Source: an uncultured Alphaproteobacteria bacterium
GTDB taxonomy: Bacteria; Pseudomonadota; Alphaproteobacteria; Micavibrionales; Micavibrionaceae
Reading direction: 5' to 3'
NCBI GenBank assembly: GCA_946481075.1
Contig: CAMLMC010000001.1
Span: forward strand, 1 to 64,000
Length of the DNA: 64,000 nucleotides
Notes under the pieces: generated by a model
Databases searched by the model: none
The model's input: the letters and a program-made list of their open reading frames with translations, nothing else
Told to the model about the DNA's origin: nothing
Shown: one piece after another, positions 18,244 through 27,190 of the stretch
Layout of the letters: every line of letters starts with the position of its first letter
Numbering within the stretch: position 1 is the stretch's first letter
Position numbers and translations under genes: made by a program

Positions 18244-18410
18244 TTCCTATAGAGTACCATTTTGGCGTTAACGAATTCAAATTTCAGGGCAAAATCCCCT
18301 GTGAGCGCCGCGGAAATAGGGGGTTTTCAGGGCTGCGCGCAAATGCTAGAAAATGGGGGCAATTATCGGGCTTCCGGCCCGGACTTCCTTACAAAAACAA
18401 AGGGTTAAAA
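18244..18410. other. Leader and divergent region before sucC
   Basis: 167 bases. It holds an imperfect inverted repeat (AAAATCCCCT with AGGGGGTTTT, about 18291-18326), an AAAATGGGGGCAATTATCGG stretch at 18350-18369 resembling sequences before sucD, sucB and mdh, a hairpin CGGGC-TTCCG-GCCCG at 18367-18381, and the sucC ribosome site AAAGGG. I cannot match it to a known riboswitch class. Confidence 0.45.
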
Positions 18411-19616
18411 ATGAATATCCATGAATATCAGGCCAAAGAACTCCTCGCGAAATACGGCGTTGCCGTGCCCAAGGGCATTCCGGCGCTGAGCGTTGCGGAG
18501 GCGGTGGCCGCCGTGGACCAGCTTCCGGGTCCGCTTTATGTCGTAAAGGCCCAGATTCATGCGGGTGGGCGCGGCGCCGGTAAATTCAAAAATAACCCCG
18601 AAGGCAAGGGCGGTGTCCGCCTCTGCAAATCCAAGGACGAAGTAAAGGCAGCCGCCGAGGCGATGATGGATCAGACGTTGGTCACTATCCAGACGGGTCC
18701 CGAAGGGAAGCTGGTTCAACGTCTATACGTGACGGACGGTGTGGACATTTCCAAGGAATATTACTGCTCTGTCGTTCTCGATCGCGCCACCAGCCGTATT
18801 ACATTCATGGTGTCTACCGAAGGCGGTATGGATATTGAAGAAGTGGCCCATAAACACCCTGAAAAAATCACGAAGGTGGCAATCGATCCGGTTACGGGCC
18901 TTCAGGGCTTCCATGCACGCAAACTCGCATTTGGTCTCGGCCTCGAAGGCGACACACTGAAATCTGCCACGAAGTTTTTCACGGCGCTTTATAAGGCGTT
19001 TGTCGAACTCGATTGCTCTATCGTTGAAATCAACCCGCTGATCGTCACGGACAAAAACGAAGTGATGGCGCTCGATGCGAAAATGAACTTCGATGACAAT
19101 GCGTTGTTCCGCCAGAAGGCGGTTGCCGATATGCGCGATGAATCCGAAGAAGATGAAAATGAACGCCTCGCGAAAGACTGGGAACTCTCCTACGTCCGCA
19201 TGGACGGCAATATCGGCTGTATGGTCAATGGCGCGGGCCTTGCGATGGCGACCATGGACATCATCAAATTGTATGGCGGTGAGCCTGCAAACTTCCTCGA
19301 TGTCGGCGGCGGCGCCACGACGGAGCGCGTGACGGCGGCCTTCAAGATCATCCTGTCCGACCCGAATGTGAAGGGCGTCCTCGTCAACATTTTCGGCGGT
19401 ATCATGAAATGCGATATCATCGCGAACGGCGTTATCGCCGCCGCGAAAGAAGTTGCCCTGTCCGTTCCGCTCGTTGTGCGCCTTGAAGGCACGAACGTGG
19501 AACTGGGCAAGGAAATATTGAACAATTCCGGCCTGCCGATTGTGTCGGCGGACAATCTGGCGGACGCAGCCCAAAAGGTTGTCGAGGCCACGAAGAAAGC
19601 GCAAGCCGCCGCGTAA
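18411..19616 (+). CDS. sucC: Succinyl-CoA synthetase beta subunit
   Basis: 401 aa. ADP-forming succinate-CoA ligase beta chain. The start at [12 protein letters not shown] is the family start and has AAAGGG seven bases upstream; the longer frame to 18159 runs through the leader. ATP-grasp fold: [17 protein letters not shown] near the N-terminus, then [35 protein letters not shown] and [13 protein letters not shown] in the CoA-binding part. Unusually sucD does not follow; an inverted lytic transglycosylase gene lies between them. Confidence 0.98.
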   Translation: MNIHEYQAKELLAKYGVAVPKGIPALSVAEAVAAVDQLPGPLYVVKAQIHAGGRGAGKFKNNPEGKGGVRLCKSKDEVKAAAEAMMDQTLVTIQTGPEGKLVQRLYVTDGVDISKEYYCSVVLDRATSRITFMVSTEGGMDIEEVAHKHPEKITKVAIDPVTGLQGFHARKLAFGLGLEGDTLKSATKFFTALYKAFVELDCSIVEINPLIVTDKNEVMALDAKMNFDDNALFRQKAVADMRDESEEDENERLAKDWELSYVRMDGNIGCMVNGAGLAMATMDIIKLYGGEPANFLDVGGGATTERVTAAFKIILSDPNVKGVLVNIFGGIMKCDIIANGVIAAAKEVALSVPLVVRLEGTNVELGKEILNNSGLPIVSADNLADAAQKVVEATKKAQAAA

Positions 19617-19644
19617 TGTGCAATCTGCCGGAATAACCGCAAAG

Positions 19645-19673
19645 AAAAGGCGCTTTATCAAAGCGCCTTTTTT
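19645..19673. terminator. Bidirectional terminator after sucC
   Basis: AAAGGCGCTTT and AAAGCGCCTTT pair around a three-base loop, followed by more Ts. It ends sucC and the convergent transglycosylase gene. Confidence 0.9.
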
Positions 19674-20982
19674 ATCCGTTGCTTTGAGGTGTGGGCCCCT
19701 GTGGCCTTAACGCGAGCGGGGTCGGCATTGGGGCATCGACTTTCTTCCGGCCCGTTGTCGCAAACGCAACCGCATCCGTACCCTGTAATTGGATGGCCCA
19801 TCTTCTGTGGCTTTCATTCCAGTTGATATTCAAAATGTCGCCGACATATTCACGCGATTGAACATGCCATGCCTTGTTGCTTCGTTCGGTGTCGGCTTCA
19901 TATCGCGCATCCATGACGGCCAGCCATTGTTTGCCTGTAATTGTATTGATGCCCAGTTGCTTTCGTGCTGTGTCAACGGCCCCTGGTCCGCCGTTATAGG
20001 CGGCAAGTGCGAGAACATAATCTTCGTTGTAATTATTGAGCAGGTCGCGCATGTGTTTGGCTGCAGCGGCAATCGATTTTTGCGGATCAAAAAAATCTTC
20101 GGTCGTGTATAGGCCGTATTGATTGCCCGTGCTTTCAATAAATTGTCCCATGCCCATGGCATTTGCATCAGACATTTCGGGCCCATAAATATATTTCGGG
20201 TTGAAGTGCACAGTCTCACGGAACAGTTGGTTGCCAAGGATGACGGGATTGATGTTGTTTTTCGCGGCCTCTTCATTGATCCATTCAATATATTGTCGCG
20301 CCTTTGCGCTTTTTTCCATTTTCTGCACTAGATAAGGGCTATAGAGATAGCCGCCCTCATTGGTCATGGGTATAGCTGCGTTGAACTGTCCTTGCAGGTT
20401 TGCCCCATCGACTGTAATGCGGAGTGGAAAATAGGATGAGCCGGAAATCGTGTCTGTTTGCGGGGCTGCGTTGAAATCATTGAGCGCGGAATTGATATCG
20501 TTCTGCGAAACAGCGGCCTGTGCCTGCGCGCTGAACAATCCTAAAAGCGATACCTGTACGCCTAGCGCGGTCGCCAATTGTCTTTCTCTGACTGTAAGCC
20601 CTGCCGTACTGCCGATGGCGGCGAGCCAATCGACGCCGGCCTTGAATATGTTGCCGCGTTTCATGGCTTCTTTGCCGAGCCTGAAATTTTCCTTGGCTTC
20701 ATCGACGGATGATATTCGGCGTACGCTGACAGGGATATTGCTGACCGGCAGTTTGCCTCTGCGTTTTTCAAGATAATCATCCAGCAATTCCCTTACGCCA
20801 TCGACAACGTCACGGTTTTTGCTTTTCAAATTGCTAACGAGGGTTTGAATATCCAGTTCGGGGCCATAAAAATCCAGGATATCTTTCTGAATTTTGGGCG
20901 TACGAGCAATGTAGCTGGCAATTTCCCGCGGTTTGTTCGCGGCCAGGAATTCGTTTAGACGAATCTGCTCGTGCGTGGGCAT
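19672..20982 (-). CDS. Lytic transglycosylase (SLT/GH23 type) with internal hydrophobic segment
   Basis: 436 aa from the ATG at 20980-20982, which has AAGGA ten bases upstream; an alternative start 36 bases earlier is weaker. The C-terminal half is a goose-lysozyme-like SLT domain: LFRETVHF with the catalytic Glu256, AMGMGQFIESTGNQYG (275-290) and LALAAYNGGPGAVDTARK (324-341). It cleaves the MurNAc-GlcNAc bond of peptidoglycan. There is no N-terminal signal. Instead a signal-peptide-like stretch TALGVQVSLLGLFSAQAQA lies at 138-156, after about 135 soluble, charged residues. It interrupts the usual sucC-sucD pair. Confidence 0.87.
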   Translation of the reverse strand: MPTHEQIRLNEFLAANKPREIASYIARTPKIQKDILDFYGPELDIQTLVSNLKSKNRDVVDGVRELLDDYLEKRRGKLPVSNIPVSVRRISSVDEAKENFRLGKEAMKRGNIFKAGVDWLAAIGSTAGLTVRERQLATALGVQVSLLGLFSAQAQAAVSQNDINSALNDFNAAPQTDTISGSSYFPLRITVDGANLQGQFNAAIPMTNEGGYLYSPYLVQKMEKSAKARQYIEWINEEAAKNNINPVILGNQLFRETVHFNPKYIYGPEMSDANAMGMGQFIESTGNQYGLYTTEDFFDPQKSIAAAAKHMRDLLNNYNEDYVLALAAYNGGPGAVDTARKQLGINTITGKQWLAVMDARYEADTERSNKAWHVQSREYVGDILNINWNESHRRWAIQLQGTDAVAFATTGRKKVDAPMPTPLALRPQGPTPQSNG

Positions 20983-21155
20983 ATGACAGGTTTCCTTCGT
21001 AAACCTCGATAGGCCCATCCTATTTTATGGATATTAAAATTTCATGAAGGAAAACAACGGTTAAAAGCGGATATTGGGGTGATTTAGGGCTTTGAATTTA
21101 TGGCCTCGCTCTTTATAAAGAGGGGGTAATTAAAACAGTTAACAAAGGGTAAAAA
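20983..21155. other. Divergent region before sucD
   Basis: 173 bases. It contains ATATTGGGGTGATTTAGGG (21071-21089), similar to stretches before sucC, mdh and sucB, a small palindrome CTCTTTATAAAGAG (21110-21123) and the sucD ribosome site AACAAAGGGTAAAAAATGG, nearly identical to that of sucC. Confidence 0.45.
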
Positions 21156-22031
21156 ATGGCTGTATTGGTCGGCAAGGACACGAAAGTGATCTGTCAGGGT
21201 TTCACCGGCGCGCAAGGCACGTTCCATAGCGAGCAGGCTATTGCGTATGGCACGAAAATGGTTGGCGGTGTCACGCCGAGTAAGGGCGGCCAACAGCATC
21301 TGGGTCTTCCGGTGTTTAATACGGTGGATGAAGCCGTGAAGAAGACAGGCGCGAATGCCTCTGTCATTTATGTGCCGCCGCCGTTTGCAGCCGATTCTAT
21401 TCTTGAGGCTATTGATGCGAACATCCCACTGGTCGTTTGCATCACCGAAGGTATTCCGGTTTTGGACATGGTGAAGGTCAAGCGTGCGTTAACAGGCTCT
21501 AAAACCCGTTTGATTGGTCCGAACTGTCCGGGCATCATCACGCCGGGCGAATGCAAGATCGGCATTATGCCAGGTCATATTCACAAGCGCGGCAAGGTCG
21601 GGATCGTTTCCCGTTCCGGCACGCTGACATACGAGGCGGTCGCGCAAACAGGTGCTGCGGGCCTTGGTCAATCGACCTGTATCGGCATCGGCGGTGACCC
21701 CGTCAACGGCACGAACTTTATCGACTGTCTTGAACTGTTCATGAACGATCCGGAAACGGAATCCATCGTGATGATCGGCGAGATCGGCGGCACGGCGGAA
21801 ATCGAAGCCGCGCAATGGTACAAGGATTCCAAAACGAAAAAGCCGATTGCAGGCTTCATTGCCGGAGCAACGGCCCCTCCGGGCAAACGCATGGGCCATG
21901 CTGGTGCCATTATCTCCGGTGGTGATGACACCGCCTCTGCCAAGATGGACGCGATGCGCTCTGCCGGCTTCGTGGTATCGGAATCCCCGGCAGGTCTCGG
22001 CGATGCGATCGTCAAGGCGATGGCCGCGTAG
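21156..22031 (+). CDS. sucD: Succinyl-CoA synthetase alpha subunit
   Basis: 291 aa. The alpha chain of succinate-CoA ligase, which carries the phosphorylated histidine. CoA-binding N-terminus ([38 protein letters not shown]), then [12 protein letters not shown], and [14 protein letters not shown] with the active His. Full length. It has its own leader and a terminator behind it, so although its partner gene is only 1.5 kb away the two are separate transcripts. Confidence 0.98.
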   Translation: MAVLVGKDTKVICQGFTGAQGTFHSEQAIAYGTKMVGGVTPSKGGQQHLGLPVFNTVDEAVKKTGANASVIYVPPPFAADSILEAIDANIPLVVCITEGIPVLDMVKVKRALTGSKTRLIGPNCPGIITPGECKIGIMPGHIHKRGKVGIVSRSGTLTYEAVAQTGAAGLGQSTCIGIGGDPVNGTNFIDCLELFMNDPETESIVMIGEIGGTAEIEAAQWYKDSKTKKPIAGFIAGATAPPGKRMGHAGAIISGGDDTASAKMDAMRSAGFVVSESPAGLGDAIVKAMAA

Positions 22032-22057
22032 AGCAGCCTCAGCCTAAGAGTTTCAAA

Positions 22058-22085
22058 GGCGGCCCTTCACCGGGCCGTTTTTTTG
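22058..22085 (+). terminator. Terminator after sucD
   Basis: CGGCCC, six-base loop, GGGCCG and seven Ts. Confidence 0.87.
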
Positions 22086-22161
22086 TGCCTTGCAACCGGC
22101 GCTTAAATCCGCAGGCTTCCCTTTTTTATAAAAAACCGTTAGTATAGAGGGGCTTAACCTT

Positions 22162-22767
22162 ATGCCCGAGGGGCGCATCTTGAGTATTCCGGCTAGCCAC
22201 AATTTCGAAGATATCCTTAGCGGCCTGACAGCCGATGATGCGGCCATGCTGGTCTCCCTGCCATACCGGATCGGGCTATATGTCAGTTATTCCGATGTGA
22301 CCGGCGGATGGGATGCGCAGGAGCGAGAGCTTCAGTCGCTTTCGAATATCTTGCGCCAATACTCTGAAGATTTTTGCAAAAGTCCCTTTTGCCAGAAGCT
22401 TTTGATGGAAACCTTGAACCGTCGTCTTGACTGGCCGTCATGGGCCCAGAATATCGATGCCTTGCCGGATCAGGCGGGCCGGTCTATCGGGCTAGTTTCC
22501 AGTCATCTGACCGAGAAGGAATTGCGGGGATTCAAAGAAGTGCTGATCGACATTGCCATTTCGGTTGCAATGGCCTTCCATGAAGGGTGGCATGATGAAG
22601 ATGACAAGATTATTCATCAAAATCAGGGTTTTGTCAGTTCCCTCTTATCCAAAATAAAAGGTGGCGACAAGCAGGTAACCGCAATCGATCATATTCATAT
22701 AAGCCGGTCTGAACGCGCGGCGCTTTCCCGCGTTTGTGAGGCCATGAAACACAGGATTCAGGAATAG
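22162..22767 (+). CDS. Hypothetical protein, first of a tandem paralogue pair
   Basis: 201 aa, soluble and helical. It shares a layout with the next gene: LPYRIGLYVSYSDV at 34-47 against MPYRVGVWISRIDDV, a W-P-x-W pair in the middle, then an F-x-x-x-L-x-D-I-A-x-S-V-A-M-A-x-x-E-G helix here against I-F-H-I-A-K-R-V-A-M-A-A-S-E-G there, and a closing S-x-x-E-x-x-A-L-x-R helix. No known domain comes to mind. It lies between sucD and sucA, after a terminator, and its stop is two bases from the next ATG, so the pair is co-translated. Confidence 0.78.
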   Translation: MPEGRILSIPASHNFEDILSGLTADDAAMLVSLPYRIGLYVSYSDVTGGWDAQERELQSLSNILRQYSEDFCKSPFCQKLLMETLNRRLDWPSWAQNIDALPDQAGRSIGLVSSHLTEKELRGFKEVLIDIAISVAMAFHEGWHDEDDKIIHQNQGFVSSLLSKIKGGDKQVTAIDHIHISRSERAALSRVCEAMKHRIQE

Positions 22768-22769
22768 AA

Positions 22770-23327
22770 ATGGGAACGTCCTACTTCACGGATTTTCAGC
22801 CCGAAGAACTTGATGTGGTTTTATCGATGCCCTATCGCGTGGGGGTATGGATATCCCGCATCGACGATGTCGCTAATACCGGGCGGGACGACGCGCGCGA
22901 AGGTATGACGCTTGAAAACACGCTGGGACGGATCGGGGAGAAGGCGGGTAAGGGCAGTTTTGTCGCCACGATCATTTCCGAAATTCTGGCGCATAAGGAT
23001 GTCTGGCCATTATGGGATGAAATGGCGGGCACCGCACCGAACGATTTACCAAAGGCTTTGGCTCTGGTCGATGATCGCTTGCCTTTACGTGAAGCGGCCT
23101 TGTACCGTAAATCTATTTTCCACATCGCCAAAAGGGTTGCCATGGCGGCCAGCGAAGGGGCGGACGCGCATGAGGATTTGTCGACCCATATGTTTGGGGG
23201 AAAGCTGATTGCGAAGGTGACCGACTGGGTTGCCGCTAGAGCGGATGACACAATGCCGGAGAATATTTCCGGGTCTGAGAAAGAAGCGCTTGGCCGCTTG
23301 CTGCAACTGCTCAAAAATCCCGCCTGA
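22770..23327 (+). CDS. Hypothetical protein, second of a tandem paralogue pair
   Basis: 185 aa. Related to the preceding gene along its length (see there), though residues have diverged beyond roughly a third identity by eye. The best kept parts are the opening M-P-Y-R-V-G-V-W, the LP-x-A-L segment and the IAKRVAMAASEGADAHEDL helix. No signal peptide, cysteine cluster or membrane segment. Function unknown; the position directly before sucA suggests shared regulation with 2-oxoglutarate dehydrogenase, but sucA has 118 bases of its own upstream sequence. Confidence 0.78.
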   Translation: MGTSYFTDFQPEELDVVLSMPYRVGVWISRIDDVANTGRDDAREGMTLENTLGRIGEKAGKGSFVATIISEILAHKDVWPLWDEMAGTAPNDLPKALALVDDRLPLREAALYRKSIFHIAKRVAMAASEGADAHEDLSTHMFGGKLIAKVTDWVAARADDTMPENISGSEKEALGRLLQLLKNPA

Positions 23328-23445
23328 AGACCTTGTGTTTTCTTTGTTTTTCGGGATTGTACTGTACATGCGGTGTATTATATAACCATTCGCGTAGAGA
23401 CCATCATCAAGCGGGGCCGCGTGATAACGCGGATATAATAGAGAA

Positions 23446-26304
23446 ATGTCTGAAAACCTGTCCTTCCTCACCGGTGCCAACGGCGAATATATCGCGCATC
23501 TGTATAGCAGCTATTTAAAAAACCCCGGCAGCGTCGACCGCAGCTGGAAGGATTTCTTTATCACGCTGAACGATAAGGAAATTACCATCCTTCGTGAATT
23601 GCACGGTGCAAGCTGGACCCCTTCTGAAAACCGCCGTGACGGCAATGGCTTTAATACCCCTGCCAATGGGAATGTCGAAGGCTCTGCTTCTCCGGCGGCT
23701 TCCGGTGATGCCCGTCAGGCGGCGCTGGATTCCATCCGTGCCCTGATGTTGATCCGCGCGTACCGCGCCCGCGGTCATCTGCTTTCGAACCTTGACCCGC
23801 TGGGATTGAAACCGGTGGATGTCCATCCGGAATTGGATCCTGCCCATTACGGTTTTACCGATGCGGATTATAACCGTTCGATCTTTATCAATGGCGTATT
23901 GGGCAAGGAATATGCGACGCTTACCGATATTCTCGATGTGTTGAAATCCACCTATTGCGGCAATATCGGTGTTGAATTCCTTCATATGTCGGATCCTGCC
24001 GAGAAACAATGGATCCAGGAACGGATTGAGGGGCCGCGGAACCAGACGGACTTTACGGTCAATGGCAAGCGCGCAATTTTGCAACGTTTGACCGCCGCCG
24101 AAAACTTCGAAAAATTCCTGCACACGAAATATGTCGGCACCAAACGTTTTGGCCTTGATGGCGGTGAAGCCCTTATTCCGTGTATCGAACAAATTCTGAA
24201 GCGTGGCGGCCAGCTCGGCCTGAAGGAAGTTGTGGTCGGTATGGCGCACCGTGGCCGCCTGAACGTCCTGACCAACGTCATGATGAAGCCGTTCACAGCC
24301 GTCTTCTCGGAATTTCAGGGTATCTCTGCCGTGCCGGATGATGTTCAGGGTTCTGGCGACGTTAAATACCACCTCGGGACTTCTGCCGACCGTGATTTTG
24401 ACGGCAACACAATCCACCTGTCGCTGACAGCCAACCCGTCGCACCTCGAACTGGTCGATCCGGTCGTAATAGGCAAGGTCCGCGCAAAACAAATTCAGCG
24501 CGGCGATACAACCGGCAACCAGGTCCTTCCTCTGCTGCTCCATGGTGACGCCGCGTTCGCGGGACAGGGGATCATTCCCGAAACTCTCATGATGTCCGAA
24601 TTGCCGGGCTATCGCGTTGGCGGGACCATCCATATCGTCATCAATAACCAGATCGGTTTTACGACGATGCCGAAATTCGGCCGTTCGGGCCCCTACTGCA
24701 CGGACGTTGCGAAGATGCTGTCCGCACCGATCTTCCATGTGAATGGTGATGATCCGGAAGCCGTCGTTCACGTTGCGCGCATTGCGACCGAATTCCGTCA
24801 GGAGTTCAAGAAGGATGTCGTTATCGACATGTTCTGCTACCGTCGCTTTGGTCACAATGAAGGAGATGAGCCGGCCTTCACACAGCCTTTGATGTACAAG
24901 AAGATCAAAGATCAAACCACAACGCGTGAACAATATGCGGCGCAGCTCGCCGCCGAAAACGTTATTACGGCGGATGAGGCAAAGGCCATGTCCGACGAAT
25001 TCAACAAATATCTGGAAGATGCGTTTGAGGCGACCAAGAGCTTCAAGCCGAACAAGGCCGACTATCTGGAAGGCAAATGGACCGGAATGAAGGTTGCCTA
25101 TGGCGATGACCGCCGCGGCGAAACTGCTGTGCCCATTGCGCGCTTGCAGGACGTCGGCAAAGTGATTACATCGGTGCCGGATGGGTTTACGGCGAATCCG
25201 AAAATTCTTCGTCTGCTCGAAACCAAGAAGAAAATGTTTGAAACCGGCAAGGATTTCGACTGGGCGACTGGCGAAGCGCTGGCTTTTGGCACCTTGCTAC
25301 AAGATGGTTATGCTGTTCGCTTGTCCGGCGAAGATGTCGGGCGCGGCACGTTCTCGCAACGTCACTGCATCATCTATGATCAGAACAATGAAAACAAACA
25401 TATTGCGCTACAAAACATCGCGCCGGATCAGCCGCGGTTCGAAGCGCATGATTCGCCACTTTCCGAACTTGCTGTGCTCGGTTTCGAATACGGGTACTCT
25501 ATGGCGGAACCGCGTGCCCTGACGTTATGGGAGGCGCAGTTCGGTGATTTCGTCAATGGTGCGCAAATGATCATTGATCAATTCATCTCCTCCGCCGAAT
25601 CCAAATGGTTACGTATGTCCGGCCTTGTCATGCTGCTCCCGCACGGGATGGAGGGGCAGGGGCCGGAACACTCATCCGCTCGCCCCGAGCGTTTCTTGCA
25701 AATGTGCGCGGAAGACAACTGGCAGGTCTGTAATATCACGACGCCTGCCAACTATTTCCACGCTCTGCGCCGCCAGATGTGCCGTGACTTCAGAAAGCCA
25801 CTGATCATCATGACGCCGAAATCGCTTCTGCGTCACAAACTCGCGGTGTCGGACCTTGCGGATTTCGCCGAAGGCACAACCTTCCACCGCGTTCTGTGGG
25901 ATACAGACCGCGATAGCCTTGCCAAGCCGGACAAGATCAAGCGCGTGGTCCTGTGCACAGGTAAGGTTTATTATGACCTTCTGGCCGAGCGGAGAGAGCG
26001 CAAGATTGATGATGTCATGATCCTGCGTCTTGAACAGCTTTATCCGTTCCCACACAAGGTTTTGATGGAGGAGCTGAAACAATATCCGAACGCCGAAATC
26101 ATCTGGTGTCAGGAAGAACCGCAAAACCAGGGCTATTGGCATTTCGTCGACCGCCGGATCGAAGCCGTTCTGGCCGAAGGCAAACATAAGGCGAGCCGTC
26201 CGCGCTATGTCGGGCGTATCGATGCCGCCGCGCCCGCCACCGGTCTTCTCGCCCGTCACCAGGCCGAACAGGCCAAGTTGATCGACGAGGCGCTGAAAGT
26301 CTAA
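23446..26304 (+). CDS. sucA: 2-oxoglutarate dehydrogenase E1 component
   Basis: 952 aa. The thiamin-diphosphate E1 subunit that decarboxylates 2-oxoglutarate. N-terminus in the family form (FLTGANGEYIAHLYSSYLKNP). Catalytic landmarks: YVGTKRFGLDGGEALIP, VVGMAHRGRLNVL, VKYHLGTS, LTANPSHLE, LLLHGDAAFAGQG, INNQIGFTT, then GHNEGDEPAFTQP for the diphosphate site and LPHGMEGQGPEHSSARPERF in the C-terminal half. Full length and intact. A terminator follows, and sucB is separated from it by two hypothetical genes. Confidence 0.98.
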   Translation: MSENLSFLTGANGEYIAHLYSSYLKNPGSVDRSWKDFFITLNDKEITILRELHGASWTPSENRRDGNGFNTPANGNVEGSASPAASGDARQAALDSIRALMLIRAYRARGHLLSNLDPLGLKPVDVHPELDPAHYGFTDADYNRSIFINGVLGKEYATLTDILDVLKSTYCGNIGVEFLHMSDPAEKQWIQERIEGPRNQTDFTVNGKRAILQRLTAAENFEKFLHTKYVGTKRFGLDGGEALIPCIEQILKRGGQLGLKEVVVGMAHRGRLNVLTNVMMKPFTAVFSEFQGISAVPDDVQGSGDVKYHLGTSADRDFDGNTIHLSLTANPSHLELVDPVVIGKVRAKQIQRGDTTGNQVLPLLLHGDAAFAGQGIIPETLMMSELPGYRVGGTIHIVINNQIGFTTMPKFGRSGPYCTDVAKMLSAPIFHVNGDDPEAVVHVARIATEFRQEFKKDVVIDMFCYRRFGHNEGDEPAFTQPLMYKKIKDQTTTREQYAAQLAAENVITADEAKAMSDEFNKYLEDAFEATKSFKPNKADYLEGKWTGMKVAYGDDRRGETAVPIARLQDVGKVITSVPDGFTANPKILRLLETKKKMFETGKDFDWATGEALAFGTLLQDGYAVRLSGEDVGRGTFSQRHCIIYDQNNENKHIALQNIAPDQPRFEAHDSPLSELAVLGFEYGYSMAEPRALTLWEAQFGDFVNGAQMIIDQFISSAESKWLRMSGLVMLLPHGMEGQGPEHSSARPERFLQMCAEDNWQVCNITTPANYFHALRRQMCRDFRKPLIIMTPKSLLRHKLAVSDLADFAEGTTFHRVLWDTDRDSLAKPDKIKRVVLCTGKVYYDLLAERRERKIDDVMILRLEQLYPFPHKVLMEELKQYPNAEIIWCQEEPQNQGYWHFVDRRIEAVLAEGKHKASRPRYVGRIDAAAPATGLLARHQAEQAKLIDEALKV

Positions 26305-26324
26305 TCGCCGTAACATATTGAATT

Positions 26325-26356
26325 AAAACCCCTCTGCGCCGCCTGAGGGGTTTTTT
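26325..26356 (+). terminator. Terminator after sucA
   Basis: AAAACCCCTC, ten-base loop, GAGGGGTTTTTT. Confidence 0.85.
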
Positions 26357-26392
26357 CTGGCTTTTTCCCAAATGGTTTGCCATATAAGGCGT

Positions 26393-27166
26393 ATGTCACA
26401 AAAACGCGAAATCGATGTAACCAAAGGGTATCGTATTGTTTTTAATACTCTATCCCATAGCGAAGTGCTGTCTACATTCGGACAGGCGCATTTCGGCACC
26501 CCACGCGCAAAAAGCAAATGGCTTTTAAACGACCCGGACCTTCGTGATCGGGAAACATGGACCATCAAATCGCCGGATGATTTTATTCGTCTTTTGCAAA
26601 CGGCGGATCGCTCGCGCATTGAGGATTCCGTTGTGCTGGTAGGCACGGACGCCCCTGTTCCATGGATGAGGTTTTTTGGTCTTGCCCGCGAAAAAGATGG
26701 CCCGCTCTGGCTCGTCGATCTTTACAACCGTCTTGGTAAAAACAGAAAGAGCGATCCCGTTCCCTGCGCCATGGTATTCGAAGCGACTGAAGACAAAACC
26801 GTTGGCCTGTTCCGTGACAGGCTCGATCATAAAACAGGCCATAAAAAGGGGTCTTATCGTGATGTGTCGCTGAAGGGCCGCACATTTGAAGTGGATGGCA
26901 AAGAGGTAGTGATTGAACTGAAGCTTTCCTATCTGAAACACACCAATCTCCAAAACCCTTTCGTGCGTCATGGTGATCTGTTTCTGGTGACCGGTATGGC
27001 CTCTTTTGATTTCTGGGCGTCCCCACGTACCGTGATGCAGGTAGATGTTCTTGATCGGGAAGCGATGAGACTGACATCCATTTCGGAGCTGGTAACGCCG
27101 CCACCGCCGCAGGAACCTGCCGCGCCGATGCAGCTGACCTACGAAATGCTTGGCAAGCTGGATTAA
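26393..27166 (+). CDS. Hypothetical protein between sucA and sucB
   Basis: 257 aa from MSQKREI; a start 21 bases earlier is also open. Not recognised. Alternating strands and helices, Arg/Lys-rich, with a central region (EDSVVLVGTDAPVPWMRFFG and GPLWLVDLYNRLGKN) and a Pro-rich linker (TPPPPQEPAAP) before a short tail. No signal or membrane segment. The next gene starts 24 bases on, so the two are probably one unit, placed between the terminator of sucA and the leader of sucB. Confidence 0.7.
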   Translation: MSQKREIDVTKGYRIVFNTLSHSEVLSTFGQAHFGTPRAKSKWLLNDPDLRDRETWTIKSPDDFIRLLQTADRSRIEDSVVLVGTDAPVPWMRFFGLAREKDGPLWLVDLYNRLGKNRKSDPVPCAMVFEATEDKTVGLFRDRLDHKTGHKKGSYRDVSLKGRTFEVDGKEVVIELKLSYLKHTNLQNPFVRHGDLFLVTGMASFDFWASPRTVMQVDVLDREAMRLTSISELVTPPPPQEPAAPMQLTYEMLGKLD

Positions 27167-27190
27167 TTATAACAAGAGAGAGTGAGTGCT

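Noticed and set aside
18159..18410. N-terminal extension of sucC by 84 codons
   Set aside because: Runs through the leader and into the divergent gene; the family starts at [12 protein letters not shown] with a proper ribosome site.
18244..18410. A sucC-type riboswitch or known RNA motif
   Set aside because: Several small hairpins are present but I could not match them to a known class without a covariance search.
18723..19661. A 312-codon open frame antisense to sucC
   Set aside because: Shadow frame; sucC itself is conserved end to end.
23515..24933. A 472-codon open frame antisense to sucA
   Set aside because: Lies entirely within the conserved sucA frame; Arg/His/Phe/Val-rich composition typical of the reverse complement of a well-used GC-rich gene; no ribosome site or family match.
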